Below, piece by piece: positions 8,863 through 16,992 of a stretch of DNA of 43,427 bases. This stretch comes from Kiritimatiellia bacterium (lineage in GTDB: Bacteria > Verrucomicrobiota > Kiritimatiellia > SLOV01), in contig SLOV01000138.1 in NCBI GenBank assembly GCA_007132345.1, positions 1-43,427 of the forward strand. Reading direction: 5' to 3'. The notes under the pieces were generated by a model. That model was given only the letters and a program-made list of their open reading frames with translations, was not told the DNA's origin and did not search any database. How positions within the stretch are numbered: the stretch's first letter is position 1; every line of letters begins with the position of its first letter. A program made the position numbers and the translations under genes.

Positions 8863-8899
8863 GGGTCAATCGATGGGCGGTATCTTGTCGAGTCGTGCA

Positions 8900-10465
8900 T
8901 CATGGAGCGGCTGGATGACCGGGCGGTACGAGGAGGTCGCCGATGCCGTCCGGATCGTGAAAGAGGGTCTGCCAGCCGAGAGAGGCAAGGTTGACGGCGA
9001 TCGGGTGGTGTCGCGGAAAGAGCGCATAGCCGAATCCGTACTTGTCCACTACACGCGCGGTCTCTGCCGGGTCACGTAAGGCCAGGTAGTCGGGAAACAA
9101 TTCCTTGTCGTATTCGGGCGGCATGACGCCGCTGATGAAGACGCGCCGCTCTGGCAACAGATGCCAGGCCAGGTATCCGCCCCACTCGAAGCGATTCAAC
9201 ATGGGGCCTTGCAGATCGAGCCGCTGTATTTCTTCTACCGCCCGGAAGGGGTAGATGGGGGCGAGACTGCGTTGCAGCAACCCGTTCTCGCTGGCGTGTG
9301 TGAAGTGGACCCCCATGACGAAGACGCATACGAGAACCTGCAGGACCGCGGCGAGGGGCGCCAGCCAGCGCCGTCGCGGCAGGGCACCGATACAGCAGAA
9401 GCAGGCGAGATAGAAGTAGCCCACCATGCGATAGTATCGGAGCGCCTGGGAGAGGAAGAGAAAGGGAAGAAGGAGCAGCGGCCATCGTCGGTCGCGGCGG
9501 CCCCCGGCCAGGACACCGGCGAGCATCACGGGCAAAGAGAGGAAGAAAAGCGTGTCCGCCGAGAACGGTAGAAAGCGCGGCCTGTTCCATTCGCCAATGG
9601 TGGCAAAAACGACGGGGTCACGCTTTGTGTAGACCAGCGTTTTCAGCAGGGTGTCGCTTCCATGCACGGTCATGCAACTGACCACGATAGCCAAAACCCC
9701 CAGTCCACCCCAGACGAGCGCATGATGCCGGGCGGCGGCCGGTGCATCGCGCCGGTTGCTCCACGCCCGGATCCAGGCGGCAAGCACGTATGTGCCGAGC
9801 AGGCAGATGCCAAGGATGGACTCCGCATGCATGTTGGCCCATAGGAATTGGATCAGGAGGAGGCCGACCGCCGACCGCCACGTGAGGCCGCGCCGCCATG
9901 TGCCGTCAAGCATCCACAGCATCAAGGCGAAACAGAGATAGGAGAAAAGATATGGACGTACCCCAGACCGAAGAAACAGCGAAAGGAAGAGGATCATGGT
10001 CGCGCTCGTGGCCAATGGAACATCCCGGGCGCGCAGCACCAGCCAGAGAAAGAAGAGCGCGAGCGTTACGCAGACGGCGCGCAGGAGAATGAGTCCGGCC
10101 GGCCCTGCCCCTGCGTGCACCAGATAGAGGATGATCTGGCTTAGTTCCTGGTGATTGACCCATGGGGTTCCCTCCGTTACGTAGCTAAAGGGGTCGGTTC
10201 TTGGGATCGTGCCCTCTTGCACGATCATCCGCCCCGTCGCCATATGCCACCAGGTGTCCCAGCCCCCTACTGGGTAAAGGGAGAAGACGAACAGCGTTCC
10301 CAGGACCAGCGCCATGGCGAGCCACGTGCCCGGGGGCGCCGGGGGAGACTGCTCGGGCGGCAAAGGCATGGCAAGACATGGTGAGGCATCGATGGTGCCG
10401 TCTCGTTGGCTTCTGTGGCGGGTCGCATCGCCGACACCGGCATCTGGTGGAGATTTACGTTTCAT
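8900..10465 (-). CDS. Polytopic membrane protein, possible GT-C type glycosyltransferase
   Basis: A 521-residue integral membrane protein with about ten predicted helices and a soluble C-terminal tail of about 110 residues. After the first helix it carries GWDTWWHMATGRMIVQEGTI, then PRTDPFSYVTEGTPWVNHQE. This D-WWH--TG / DPFSY / PWVNHQ pattern recurs in uncharacterised bacterial membrane proteins and resembles the first periplasmic loop of lipid-dependent GT-C enzymes, where an acidic residue is catalytic. The downstream GtrB-like gene fits a lipid-linked sugar route. The start is uncertain: an ATG at 10369 (MPLPPEQS) would remove a charged, low-complexity leader. Function is not established. 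Confidence 0.8.
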   Translation of the reverse strand: MKRKSPPDAGVGDATRHRSQRDGTIDASPCLAMPLPPEQSPPAPPGTWLAMALVLGTLFVFSLYPVGGWDTWWHMATGRMIVQEGTIPRTDPFSYVTEGTPWVNHQELSQIILYLVHAGAGPAGLILLRAVCVTLALFFLWLVLRARDVPLATSATMILFLSLFLRSGVRPYLFSYLCFALMLWMLDGTWRRGLTWRSAVGLLLIQFLWANMHAESILGICLLGTYVLAAWIRAWSNRRDAPAAARHHALVWGGLGVLAIVVSCMTVHGSDTLLKTLVYTKRDPVVFATIGEWNRPRFLPFSADTLFFLSLPVMLAGVLAGGRRDRRWPLLLLPFLFLSQALRYYRMVGYFYLACFCCIGALPRRRWLAPLAAVLQVLVCVFVMGVHFTHASENGLLQRSLAPIYPFRAVEEIQRLDLQGPMLNRFEWGGYLAWHLLPERRVFISGVMPPEYDKELFPDYLALRDPAETARVVDKYGFGYALFPRHHPIAVNLASLGWQTLFHDPDGIGDLLVPPGHPAAP

Positions 10466-10878
10466 GCGATGATCGCGGGTGTCCGCAAAGAGCAGCCTGA
10501 TGGCGTTCTATGGTCGTGGAGACGCTAGCGGAGGCGTGCCGTAAGGAGCAAGCAGAACGAAAGTGTGCTGCACCCCAGCCCGAATATGGCTTCGGAACAG
10601 ACTTGCCAGGTTTCTTCTTTGTGCGGGTGTTTGAAAAAGGCCCCGCCGCTCTGTCCGGGAGTGTAGCATATTACTATTACGAATTTGGGCCGGTCGCCGC
10701 TCAAGACACTTTTTCGATGGCTCCTCAACTGATCGAAATCAATCGTGATCTCGCCTTTGAGGGGCATGGGGATTTGCTGAGTGTGGCTCTTCTCGGCGGA
10801 GAGCCCTGATCGCATGCGGCGTACTATCGGAATGGAGTTCGTCATGTCGTCACGGAAGACCTGGAGCATGGGCTCAAT
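10466..10878. other. Gap between divergent genes with a possible decayed 5' end
   Basis: This stretch lies between the minus-strand membrane protein and the plus-strand gene starting at 10879. Plus frame 1 is open from ATG 10510 except for a single TGA at 10807-10809. The codons between that TGA and 10879 read SHAAYYRNGVRHVVTEDLEH, which looks like real protein. The region may therefore hold the broken front half of the downstream gene. No clear promoter was found. Confidence 0.4.
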
Positions 10879-11748
10879 ATGGTCGGTTTTCTGCGGTTCG
10901 AAATCGATGAGGGGATGGTGCTCAAGTTGGGCTATCCGTTTCTGCCACCGGACCCGGCCCAGTCCCCCAACTTTGAGCATATCTTTGGCGATCAGCTTCC
11001 CGTGGGCAGCGTGGTTCAGGTGTGGGATCAGACCGACAGATGGGTGGGCGTGGTCAAAGCATCGCGTTCGGGTTGGTGGCCGAGGGATGTCTATTTGAAT
11101 CCAGGTGATGGCGCTCGCCTGTATGCGGCAGCAGGGCGGGGGTCGCCATCTGCCTCGGTGCTGTTGATGGGCGAAGTGCCGGTGACGGAGTACCAGCCGG
11201 GAGATCCCTGCTTGGGCCCCATGATGACGATGCCCTTTGTGTCACATCCCTATCCGGAGCCGCTGCCGTTGCCGGAGTTGGATCGCGTCTTCGGTTTGCC
11301 CGGTGGCGCCATGGTGTTTGCGTGGGATTATCCGTTTCAGGGGTATTCTGTTTTCGCGAAGTCCCAGCGGGCCGGTTGGTCCCTGGATGCAGTCAGCTTT
11401 GTCATTGAGCCTGCAACGGCAGTCTGGGTCTCGGGCGGCGCGTGGCAGCAGTCCTGTTTGCCGTATGACCGCCCTTATGACTGGCCCACAACGGTGCTGC
11501 CCGGCTCGTCGGAGGGAGTGGAGATCTTGGGCATGGGCCTGACGGAGGAAGGTATCGAAATTCAGTGGACGGCCCCCGTGGATTCCAGCGTCTTCGGCAT
11601 TGAGGGCAGCAATCAGTGGCCTCTCCCTGACTGGATGCCCATGACAACGACCCATCGGCTGGTGCCTGGGACGAATGTGTGGATCGACACCGACACGGGC
11701 AGTACGACGATGCGCATCTATCGGGCATCGGGGTTTGTACTGCCCTGA
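10879..11748 (+). CDS. Hypothetical envelope or secreted protein with two internal repeats, 5' end probably lost
   Basis: I do not recognise a named family. From ATG 10879 there are 289 residues with two repeats of about 70: one runs from YPFLPPDP through VFG-like HIFGDQLPVGSVVQVWDQ to NPGDGARLYAAAG, the other from HPYPEPLPLPELDRVFG through GGAMVFAWDYPFQGYSVF to EPATAVWVSGGA. The pattern '..W....Y..W...PG.G.W' is common in secreted Verrucomicrobia-type proteins. The last 60 residues (GIEIQWTAP ... MRIYRASG) loosely resemble the C-terminal module of the two secreted proteins at 17.5-22.6 kb. There is no signal peptide, and coding-like sequence continues upstream to an in-frame TGA at 10807, so this may be a pseudogene remnant or need another start. 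Confidence 0.55.
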   Translation: MVGFLRFEIDEGMVLKLGYPFLPPDPAQSPNFEHIFGDQLPVGSVVQVWDQTDRWVGVVKASRSGWWPRDVYLNPGDGARLYAAAGRGSPSASVLLMGEVPVTEYQPGDPCLGPMMTMPFVSHPYPEPLPLPELDRVFGLPGGAMVFAWDYPFQGYSVFAKSQRAGWSLDAVSFVIEPATAVWVSGGAWQQSCLPYDRPYDWPTTVLPGSSEGVEILGMGLTEEGIEIQWTAPVDSSVFGIEGSNQWPLPDWMPMTTTHRLVPGTNVWIDTDTGSTTMRIYRASGFVLP

Positions 11749-11827
11749 GGAGGGCCGGCGTGAATCAGCCCTGAATGCCAGAAAATTGAGTTGTCACGGC
11801 GCTTGATTCAGGCTTTCATCTTTTTCA

Positions 11828-13207
11828 ATGTCTTCGCTTCTGACCTCTCCCCTGCTCGGCGCAACGCTGGCCGCACTCGCCGCCTTCGCTCCTGTCGCTC
11901 CCGACGCCCGCGCCGAGATTGCGCCTGCATTGCTCGATTTCCGGGAGGTTGTCCGCGACGCGAAAGACAAAGTCTTTCCCGCCGTCCTCTACGTTAAATG
12001 CCGCCGCGAGGCCTTGGAGCGGGGCCGCCAGGCTACCGCGGAGGTCGCCGGCAGTGGCGTCATCATTTCGCCCGACGGACTGGCCCTTTCGAATTGGCAT
12101 GTCGTCGAGAAGGCGCTCGAGGTGCGCTGCCTGCTCTCCGACGGGCGCGCCATGGATGCCACCATTCTGGGAACGGACAAATCCACGGACCTGGCACTGC
12201 TTCAACTCCATCTGCCCGAAGATGGGGCGGCCCTGCCCTATGCGGAATTAGGCGATTCGCGCCTGCTGACGGAAGGCGATTTTGTCATGGCCATGGGTGC
12301 GCCCTGGGGCCTCAACCGTTCTGTTTCACTGGGGGTGGTTTCCTGCGTCGACCGCTATCTGCCCGCCGCAAGTGAGTACAGCCTCTGGCTCCAGACCGAT
12401 GCCTCGATCAGTCCCGGTAACTCGGGTGGCCCGCTGGTGAACACCGACGGCGAGGTGATCGGCATCAACACGCGCGGCGCCATCATCGGCGGCGACCTCG
12501 GCTTCGCGGTGCCCAGCGAAACGATTCTCGAACTCCTTCCCCACTTTCGGCAACGGGGCGAAGTCGAGTGGGCCTGGACCGGGCTGCAGCTTCAGCCTCT
12601 GCGCGATTTCGAGCGCAACACCTACTTTGACGCGGAGGAGGGCGTGGTGGTTGCGGGTACCGATCCAGACAGCCCGGCCAGGCGCGCGGGGGTTCTAACC
12701 GGCGACCGCATCGTCGCACTGAATGGAACCCGCATCACGGCCTTGACCGCGGAAGGGCTGCCGGGGATCCGGCGCAAGTTCGGATTACTCCCCCCCGGCG
12801 AGCTGCTCCAGATCGAATTGCTCCGTGGCGAGCAGCCCATGGAGATTTCGTTCGCGCCGCGTGTGAAAGGCACCGTAGAGGGCGACCAGCTCGCCCTGCC
12901 GCGCTGGGACATGACCGTTCGCACCATCAATCAGTTTGCCAATCCCGGCCTCTACTTCCATCGCCAGGATGGCATCTTCCTTTACGGAATCCGACGCCCC
13001 GGCAATGCACAAAACGCTGGCTTTTCCTCCCGCGATATCCTGCTGGAAATCGAGGGACAGCCGGTGCAAACCCTCGAAGATGTTCAGCGGATTCATCAGA
13101 ATGCCATTGAGCAGATCGACGAGCGCCACCGCCTTCGCTTCACGGTGCTGCGAAACGGATTGCGCCGCGAGATCGTCCTCGACTTCTCCCGGGATTTCGA
13201 ACGCTGA
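11828..13207 (+). CDS. HtrA/Deg-type serine protease with two PDZ domains
   Basis: An exported protease of the DegP/DegQ class, expected to degrade or refold damaged envelope proteins. Residues 1-29 form a signal peptide (TLAALAAFAPVAPDARA, cleavage likely before EIAP). The trypsin-like domain carries a complete triad: His91 in SNWHVV, Asp121 in KSTDLALLQL, Ser199 in SPGNSGGPLVN. Two PDZ domains follow (about 256-345, with GVVVAGTDPDSPARRAGVLTGD, and about 365-450, with NAGFSSRDILLEIEGQPVQT). At 459 residues it is normal for the family. It is followed after 47 bp by a larger protein of the same layout whose active site is lost, suggesting a functional pair. The ATG lacks a strong ribosome site but the signal peptide supports it. 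Confidence 0.93.
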   Translation: MSSLLTSPLLGATLAALAAFAPVAPDARAEIAPALLDFREVVRDAKDKVFPAVLYVKCRREALERGRQATAEVAGSGVIISPDGLALSNWHVVEKALEVRCLLSDGRAMDATILGTDKSTDLALLQLHLPEDGAALPYAELGDSRLLTEGDFVMAMGAPWGLNRSVSLGVVSCVDRYLPAASEYSLWLQTDASISPGNSGGPLVNTDGEVIGINTRGAIIGGDLGFAVPSETILELLPHFRQRGEVEWAWTGLQLQPLRDFERNTYFDAEEGVVVAGTDPDSPARRAGVLTGDRIVALNGTRITALTAEGLPGIRRKFGLLPPGELLQIELLRGEQPMEISFAPRVKGTVEGDQLALPRWDMTVRTINQFANPGLYFHRQDGIFLYGIRRPGNAQNAGFSSRDILLEIEGQPVQTLEDVQRIHQNAIEQIDERHRLRFTVLRNGLRREIVLDFSRDFER

Positions 13208-13254
13208 GTGATTTTGTTCCGCTTCCGGTCGACAACCCATCGAAAGGCCACACC

Positions 13255-15492
13255 ATGAACGAAAACTGCCACGCTACTTCCGTTCCGTCCCGTTGCGCCG
13301 CACCCGTTCGCGGGTTCGCAAGTTGCCTGCAAGCGATTTGCCTGGCATCGGTCCTGCTGCTCGCCGCGGGGGGCGCCGTGCGGGCGGAGGAAACGGCTGC
13401 GACATCAGGCGCCACGCAGCTCAAGATCGCGGAGGCATTGTCCCCTTCTGTCGTGCGGGTCGAATACACGCTCCGCTACGATGAAGGCGATGCCCCGCTC
13501 AGTCGCGGCTGGAACCAGCGCTGCCCCCGCTGCGGCAATTTCCACGGCGACCGGGTCGACCCCATCGTTCGGGACGAGCGACCCCTGGAGCGGGCCGGGT
13601 TCCTGCTCACTCCGACGAGCGTGGTCTCTCCCCACATCCTGGTGCACCCCCGCTTCATCGAAAGCATTGCCGTCACCTGGCGCGGCCATTCGATTCCGGC
13701 GCGGCCGGCCGGCTATGCCACGGAACATCGTGCCTTGCTGCTGGAACTTGATGAACCGATTCCGGGTGCCGAGCCGCTCGTCTTCGGCGCCGACCCCGAA
13801 GCGCCCCTCTTTGCGGCGTCGTTGGCTGAATCGGGCGGACAGTGGAATATCGGCGTGCAGCCCTTTGCGGAAACAGTTCTGCTCCGCGAGGATGGCGGCG
13901 CGCGGATCGGTCTGCCCGACGGTAGCGCCATCGTCGATGCCGAAGGGCGGGTGCTCGGCATCGCCATGGCCGAAGAACAAGCAATGAACGACCAGTGGCA
14001 TGGGTCGCCCGCCGATTGGGAGCAGGTTGCGGCCGCGGACATGGAGCGGCGCATCGAAGCGCACGCGGCCACCGTCGAGAAGCTTTTGCCGCGTGTCTCC
14101 CTGCATTTTCGCAGCCCGCGCGAATCCAGCGAAGACCCTTTTCAGAGCATGTATCGTGGTTTCGGAACCGACGATAGCAGCCCTACGGAACGCGAAGCCC
14201 ACGGCCTTCTGCTCCCTGATGGTCAGATCCTGATCCTCGCCAACCTGAGCGCCAGGGACACGGCCCGGCTGGAGCGTATTCGCGTGCACCTGCCCGGTCA
14301 GCCTCCCGCGTCGGCCTCTTTCGTGGCGAGCCTCTCCGATTATGGCGCACTGCTCGCACGCCTCGAAACACCTGGGCCCGCGCTCTCCTTTGCGGAAACA
14401 CCTGCTGAGGACCCGCAGGGGCGCCTGCTCCTCGCTTCTCATCTCGAAGTGCGCGGTGAACAGTTGCGTGCCTTTCACGAACCCGCGCGCGTGATCGAAA
14501 TGCGGAAAGGCCGCCGCGGCGCGCTTTTCCCGGAGCTTGCCGGCAACACCGCTGACATTTTTCTGTTCGACCTCGACAGCAATCTGCTCGCACTGCCCAT
14601 CGAAATACGCGAGCGCGCCGTGGGCCAGGAACGCAGATGGCGCTCCAGCGAGCGCGTGCTGACGCCTGCGCCCCTGCTGGCGGCCGTGCTGGCCGATCTC
14701 GATGCGCACATCGATACGGCCAATGTGCCCGTCGATCCGGAGGAAGAACTGCGTCTGGCGTGGATTGGCGTAGAATTGCAACCCCTCGACGCCGGTCTGG
14801 CCCGTGCCTACCAGGTGGCTGGTCGCACCGAGAGCGGCCGCACCGGGGCGCTGGTCACGCATGTCTATCCTGGATCGCCCGCCGAAGCAGCCGACATCCG
14901 TTCGGGGGATGTGCTGCTGCTGGTCAACGTCGAGGGGCTGCCAAGGCCATTCCCCGTGCAGATCGAGGAGGCGATGCATCGGGAAGCCTTCCCCTGGGAC
15001 GAAATCGATCAGGTCCCCGACGAGTACTTTCATTTTCTGCCTCAACCGTGGAGTTCCGCCGAAAACTCCTTTACGCGTTTCCTGACCGACCTCGGATTCG
15101 GACGGGAAGTGGAGATTGAAGGCATGCGCGATGGCGAACTCCTCCTGTACACCCTGCAGATCGTGGAAGGGCCACGCCATTACCAGGCCGCGCCGGAGTT
15201 CCGGTCCGAAGGCTTCGGGCTCACCGTCCGCGAGCTGACCTATGAAACGCGGCGCTTCTACCAGGCGGCCGATGACGGCCCTGGCGTGATCGTGGCCCGC
15301 ATCGAGCCAGGGTCGCCCGCCTCGACCGCGGGATTGAAGCCCTTCGAGTTGATCACGCACATCGACGACGAGCCCATTTTCACCGTCGACCGACTGCAGG
15401 CGCTGGAAGAGCAGGGCGGCGACCTGCGCCTCTCCGTTCAGCGCATGCATCAACTGCGCATCGTCGTCATGCGCCGCGTTGCGGGTTCATAG
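13255..15492 (+). CDS. PDZ-containing protein with degenerate trypsin-like domain (pseudoprotease)
   Basis: A 745-residue exported protein with a signal peptide (about 20-45, LASVLLLAAGGAVRAEE). The N-terminal part follows HtrA order but lacks the triad. Where DLALLKL is expected it has RALLLEL, so the Asp is gone. Where GNSGGPLVN-x-DGEVIGI is expected it has PDGSAIVDAEGRVLGIA, so the catalytic Ser position holds Asp. No NxHVV motif is present; SPHILVHP lies near that place. A single CPRC motif (about 93-96) is unusual. Two PDZ domains lie at about 505-600 (VTHVYPGSPAEAADIRSGD) and 650-735 (IVARIEPGSPASTAGLKP). An AAGG lies before the ATG. With the active protease just upstream, a regulatory or substrate-presenting role is plausible; this is inference. 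Confidence 0.85.
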   Translation: MNENCHATSVPSRCAAPVRGFASCLQAICLASVLLLAAGGAVRAEETAATSGATQLKIAEALSPSVVRVEYTLRYDEGDAPLSRGWNQRCPRCGNFHGDRVDPIVRDERPLERAGFLLTPTSVVSPHILVHPRFIESIAVTWRGHSIPARPAGYATEHRALLLELDEPIPGAEPLVFGADPEAPLFAASLAESGGQWNIGVQPFAETVLLREDGGARIGLPDGSAIVDAEGRVLGIAMAEEQAMNDQWHGSPADWEQVAAADMERRIEAHAATVEKLLPRVSLHFRSPRESSEDPFQSMYRGFGTDDSSPTEREAHGLLLPDGQILILANLSARDTARLERIRVHLPGQPPASASFVASLSDYGALLARLETPGPALSFAETPAEDPQGRLLLASHLEVRGEQLRAFHEPARVIEMRKGRRGALFPELAGNTADIFLFDLDSNLLALPIEIRERAVGQERRWRSSERVLTPAPLLAAVLADLDAHIDTANVPVDPEEELRLAWIGVELQPLDAGLARAYQVAGRTESGRTGALVTHVYPGSPAEAADIRSGDVLLLVNVEGLPRPFPVQIEEAMHREAFPWDEIDQVPDEYFHFLPQPWSSAENSFTRFLTDLGFGREVEIEGMRDGELLLYTLQIVEGPRHYQAAPEFRSEGFGLTVRELTYETRRFYQAADDGPGVIVARIEPGSPASTAGLKPFELITHIDDEPIFTVDRLQALEEQGGDLRLSVQRMHQLRIVVMRRVAGS

Positions 15493-15500
15493 CCTTATAT

Positions 15501-15677
15501 GTGGAGTTCACCTCCCCGCTTTCTTCCGATTCGTGGCAGCGGGATGACGCACGCTTTTCGATTCTGGTAGAGCCCGACAGTCCGGACTTCGATCAGGTGT
15601 GGGTCGACGATGCCGAACCCCTTTCGCCCACCGGCGCCTATCGCCTGAAGGGCTACTTGCCCGAGTGGACAAAGTAA
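15501..15677 (+). pseudogene. Short coding remnant or 58-aa small protein
   Basis: Immediately after the pseudoprotease stop, another reading frame encodes a protein-like string: VEFTSPLSSDSWQRDD, then ARFSILVEPDSPDFDQVWVD, ending GAYRLKGYLPEWTK. No ATG is present; GTG 15501 is the only candidate start and has no clear ribosome site. The segment reads like the C-terminus of a secreted beta-rich protein, so I favour a gene remnant over a true small gene. The opposite-strand open frame covering this region has no family-like features. Confidence 0.4.
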
Positions 15678-15706
15678 CGGACAGAACCCGAGATCCCTCG
15701 TGTTTT

Positions 15707-16066
15707 TCAGCCGGCGCCCCTGATTCGAATCCCCTTCTCTTCCACGATCCACAGATGCTTTTTCAGCGTTTCAGTGGGAAGCAGGGAAACAAATCGGTGC
15801 GCGAGGGCCAGCACCGCCGGCTTTGACTGATCTTTCGACCTTATTACCACGATTCCGCCGAACTCTTCTGGAGGATAAGCGATGATGTTGGCAAAATCTG
15901 TATCAAGCGTGACGAATGCGCGAGATTCCGCCTGACACACAGAGGCTATGTCGGAATCGGGCTGGCCTCCCAAATCTTGATCAAGAACAGACATTGCGTT
16001 GTGGCCGACCGCGCGAAGAATCGCGCAGATTTCGAATGGAAGATTCTCGTCGACCTTGAAGTCCAA
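15707..16066 (-). CDS. DUF5615 PIN-like protein (putative toxin)
   Basis: A 119-residue protein of the DUF5615 family, small PIN-like domains usually encoded just behind a DUF433 gene. Visible hallmarks are the N-terminal KVDENLP (conserved acidic residue), then ILRAVGHNAMSVLDQDLGG, SDIASVCQAESRAFVTLDTD with the acidic LDTDF core, and GGIVVIRSKDQ. The PIN-like fold and context suggest an RNase-like toxin, but I cannot show activity. The start is TTG at 16066: no ATG is available, and a GAGG six bases upstream overlaps the TGA of the DUF433 gene, which points to translational coupling. Confidence 0.88.
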   Translation of the reverse strand: MDFKVDENLPFEICAILRAVGHNAMSVLDQDLGGQPDSDIASVCQAESRAFVTLDTDFANIIAYPPEEFGGIVVIRSKDQSKPAVLALAHRFVSLLPTETLKKHLWIVEEKGIRIRGAG

Positions 16067-16074
16067 GGCCTACC

Positions 16075-16305
<231 letters not shown>

Positions 16306-16472
16306 TCAAACCTACCATGATTGGGGTGTCAGGGAAATCTCTTTGCATCCCCCGCGGTTCCTGCCTCCCTGTCCGCAACACACCTTCGCGTATCGACGGG
16401 CGCATGCCCGTCATGGAGGGGCGAGTTACACGAGCCCGCGAGCGGGTGGTCGTGGCTTTGAACCCATGCGAT

Positions 16473-16481
16473 GGCGTTGAC
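16473..16481. repeat. Left 9-bp target-site duplication (GGCGTTGAC)
   Basis: Identical to 16615-16623 on the other side of the MITE-like element. A perfect 9-bp copy flanking terminal inverted repeats is direct evidence of insertion. Confidence 0.78.
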
Positions 16482-16614
16482 CAGCAATTCTCAGTATGGC
16501 CCGGAACCAGGCCTTCGGGCCTGCTGAAGCAGGTACTACGAACCGTTTTTCGCCTAGTCTTCGCCCGTTTGTAGTCCCGCCTTCAGGCGGCAAGGGCCAT
16601 AATGAGAATTGCTG
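16482..16614. mobile_element. MITE-like element with terminal inverted repeats
   Basis: A 133-bp non-coding insertion bounded by 21-bp terminal inverted repeats with one mismatch (CAGCAATTCTCAGTATGGCC at the left; the right end reverse-complemented reads CAGCAATTCTCATTATGGCC; the next base, C, also matches). It is flanked by perfect 9-bp direct repeats, GGCGTTGAC at 16473-16481 and 16615-16623, as expected from transposition. Both arms carry a small GC hairpin with a TGAA loop and then an ACTAC(G/A)AAC motif, so the symmetry runs deeper than the ends. No transposase is encoded, so it would need one elsewhere. A 9-bp duplication fits several DDE families; the parent is not identifiable here. 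Confidence 0.8.
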
Positions 16615-16623
16615 GGCGTTGAC
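16615..16623. repeat. Right 9-bp target-site duplication (GGCGTTGAC)
   Basis: Identical to 16473-16481. Removing the element and one copy rejoins the reading frame described on the minus strand. Confidence 0.78.
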
Positions 16624-16992
16624 GGCGGCATCGTGCAAATCCGTCTCGTTGGCCTTACATTTCCTTTCGAGGCCCAGATAGTGTCCCCATGGATGCGATT
16701 CGCGTTGCCGGGCCGTCACGGCAACTCGCTGGCTATCCAGAGGAGAGAAGCCGTAGCGCGTCCAGCCCAAAACCGTCGTACGGTCTTGGCGGTCGCTCTG
16801 CTTTTTCGTTCGCCGCGGCTTGGCGGTCTTGGGTGCATGAGTGGGCATCGATCTCTCCAGTGCCATATTGCCCCTCCAAACGCGCCACATGGCTTCTCTT
16901 GTCAAGGCGGATGTGGAGCCGAAATCGCGGCCCAATGCCAATGGCAAGGTGTCCTGCCTGCAACGGAGCGGCTCCGCTTCCGGAGCCGGTGG

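Larger units (their letters stand above)
16329..16890 (-). pseudogene. Unidentified reading frame interrupted by a 133-bp MITE-like element
   Basis: Minus strand. From ATG 16890 (MWRVWRGNMALERSMPTHAP) the frame is open to VNA, where the inserted element begins. If the element (16482-16614) and one copy of the 9-bp duplication are removed, the frame continues as VNAIAWVQSHDHPLAGS and stops at 16329-16331; the 142 removed bases leave the phase unchanged. I do not recognise the product. The N-terminal part is basic (KTAKPRRTKKQSDRQDR). Preserved phase supports a former gene but could be chance (one in three). Confidence 0.3.

Noticed and set aside
10807-10809. Selenocysteine at the in-frame TGA
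   Set aside because: No clear SECIS-like hairpin follows it and no selenoprotein family is apparent; a nonsense change is simpler.
10525-10980. 151-codon minus-strand frame opposite the possible pseudogene
   Set aside because: No recognisable family or start context; the plus frame joins smoothly to the downstream repeat protein.
13405-15453. 682-codon minus-strand open frame
   Set aside because: Antisense shadow of the GC-rich pseudoprotease gene; the plus frame has a signal peptide and PDZ domains.
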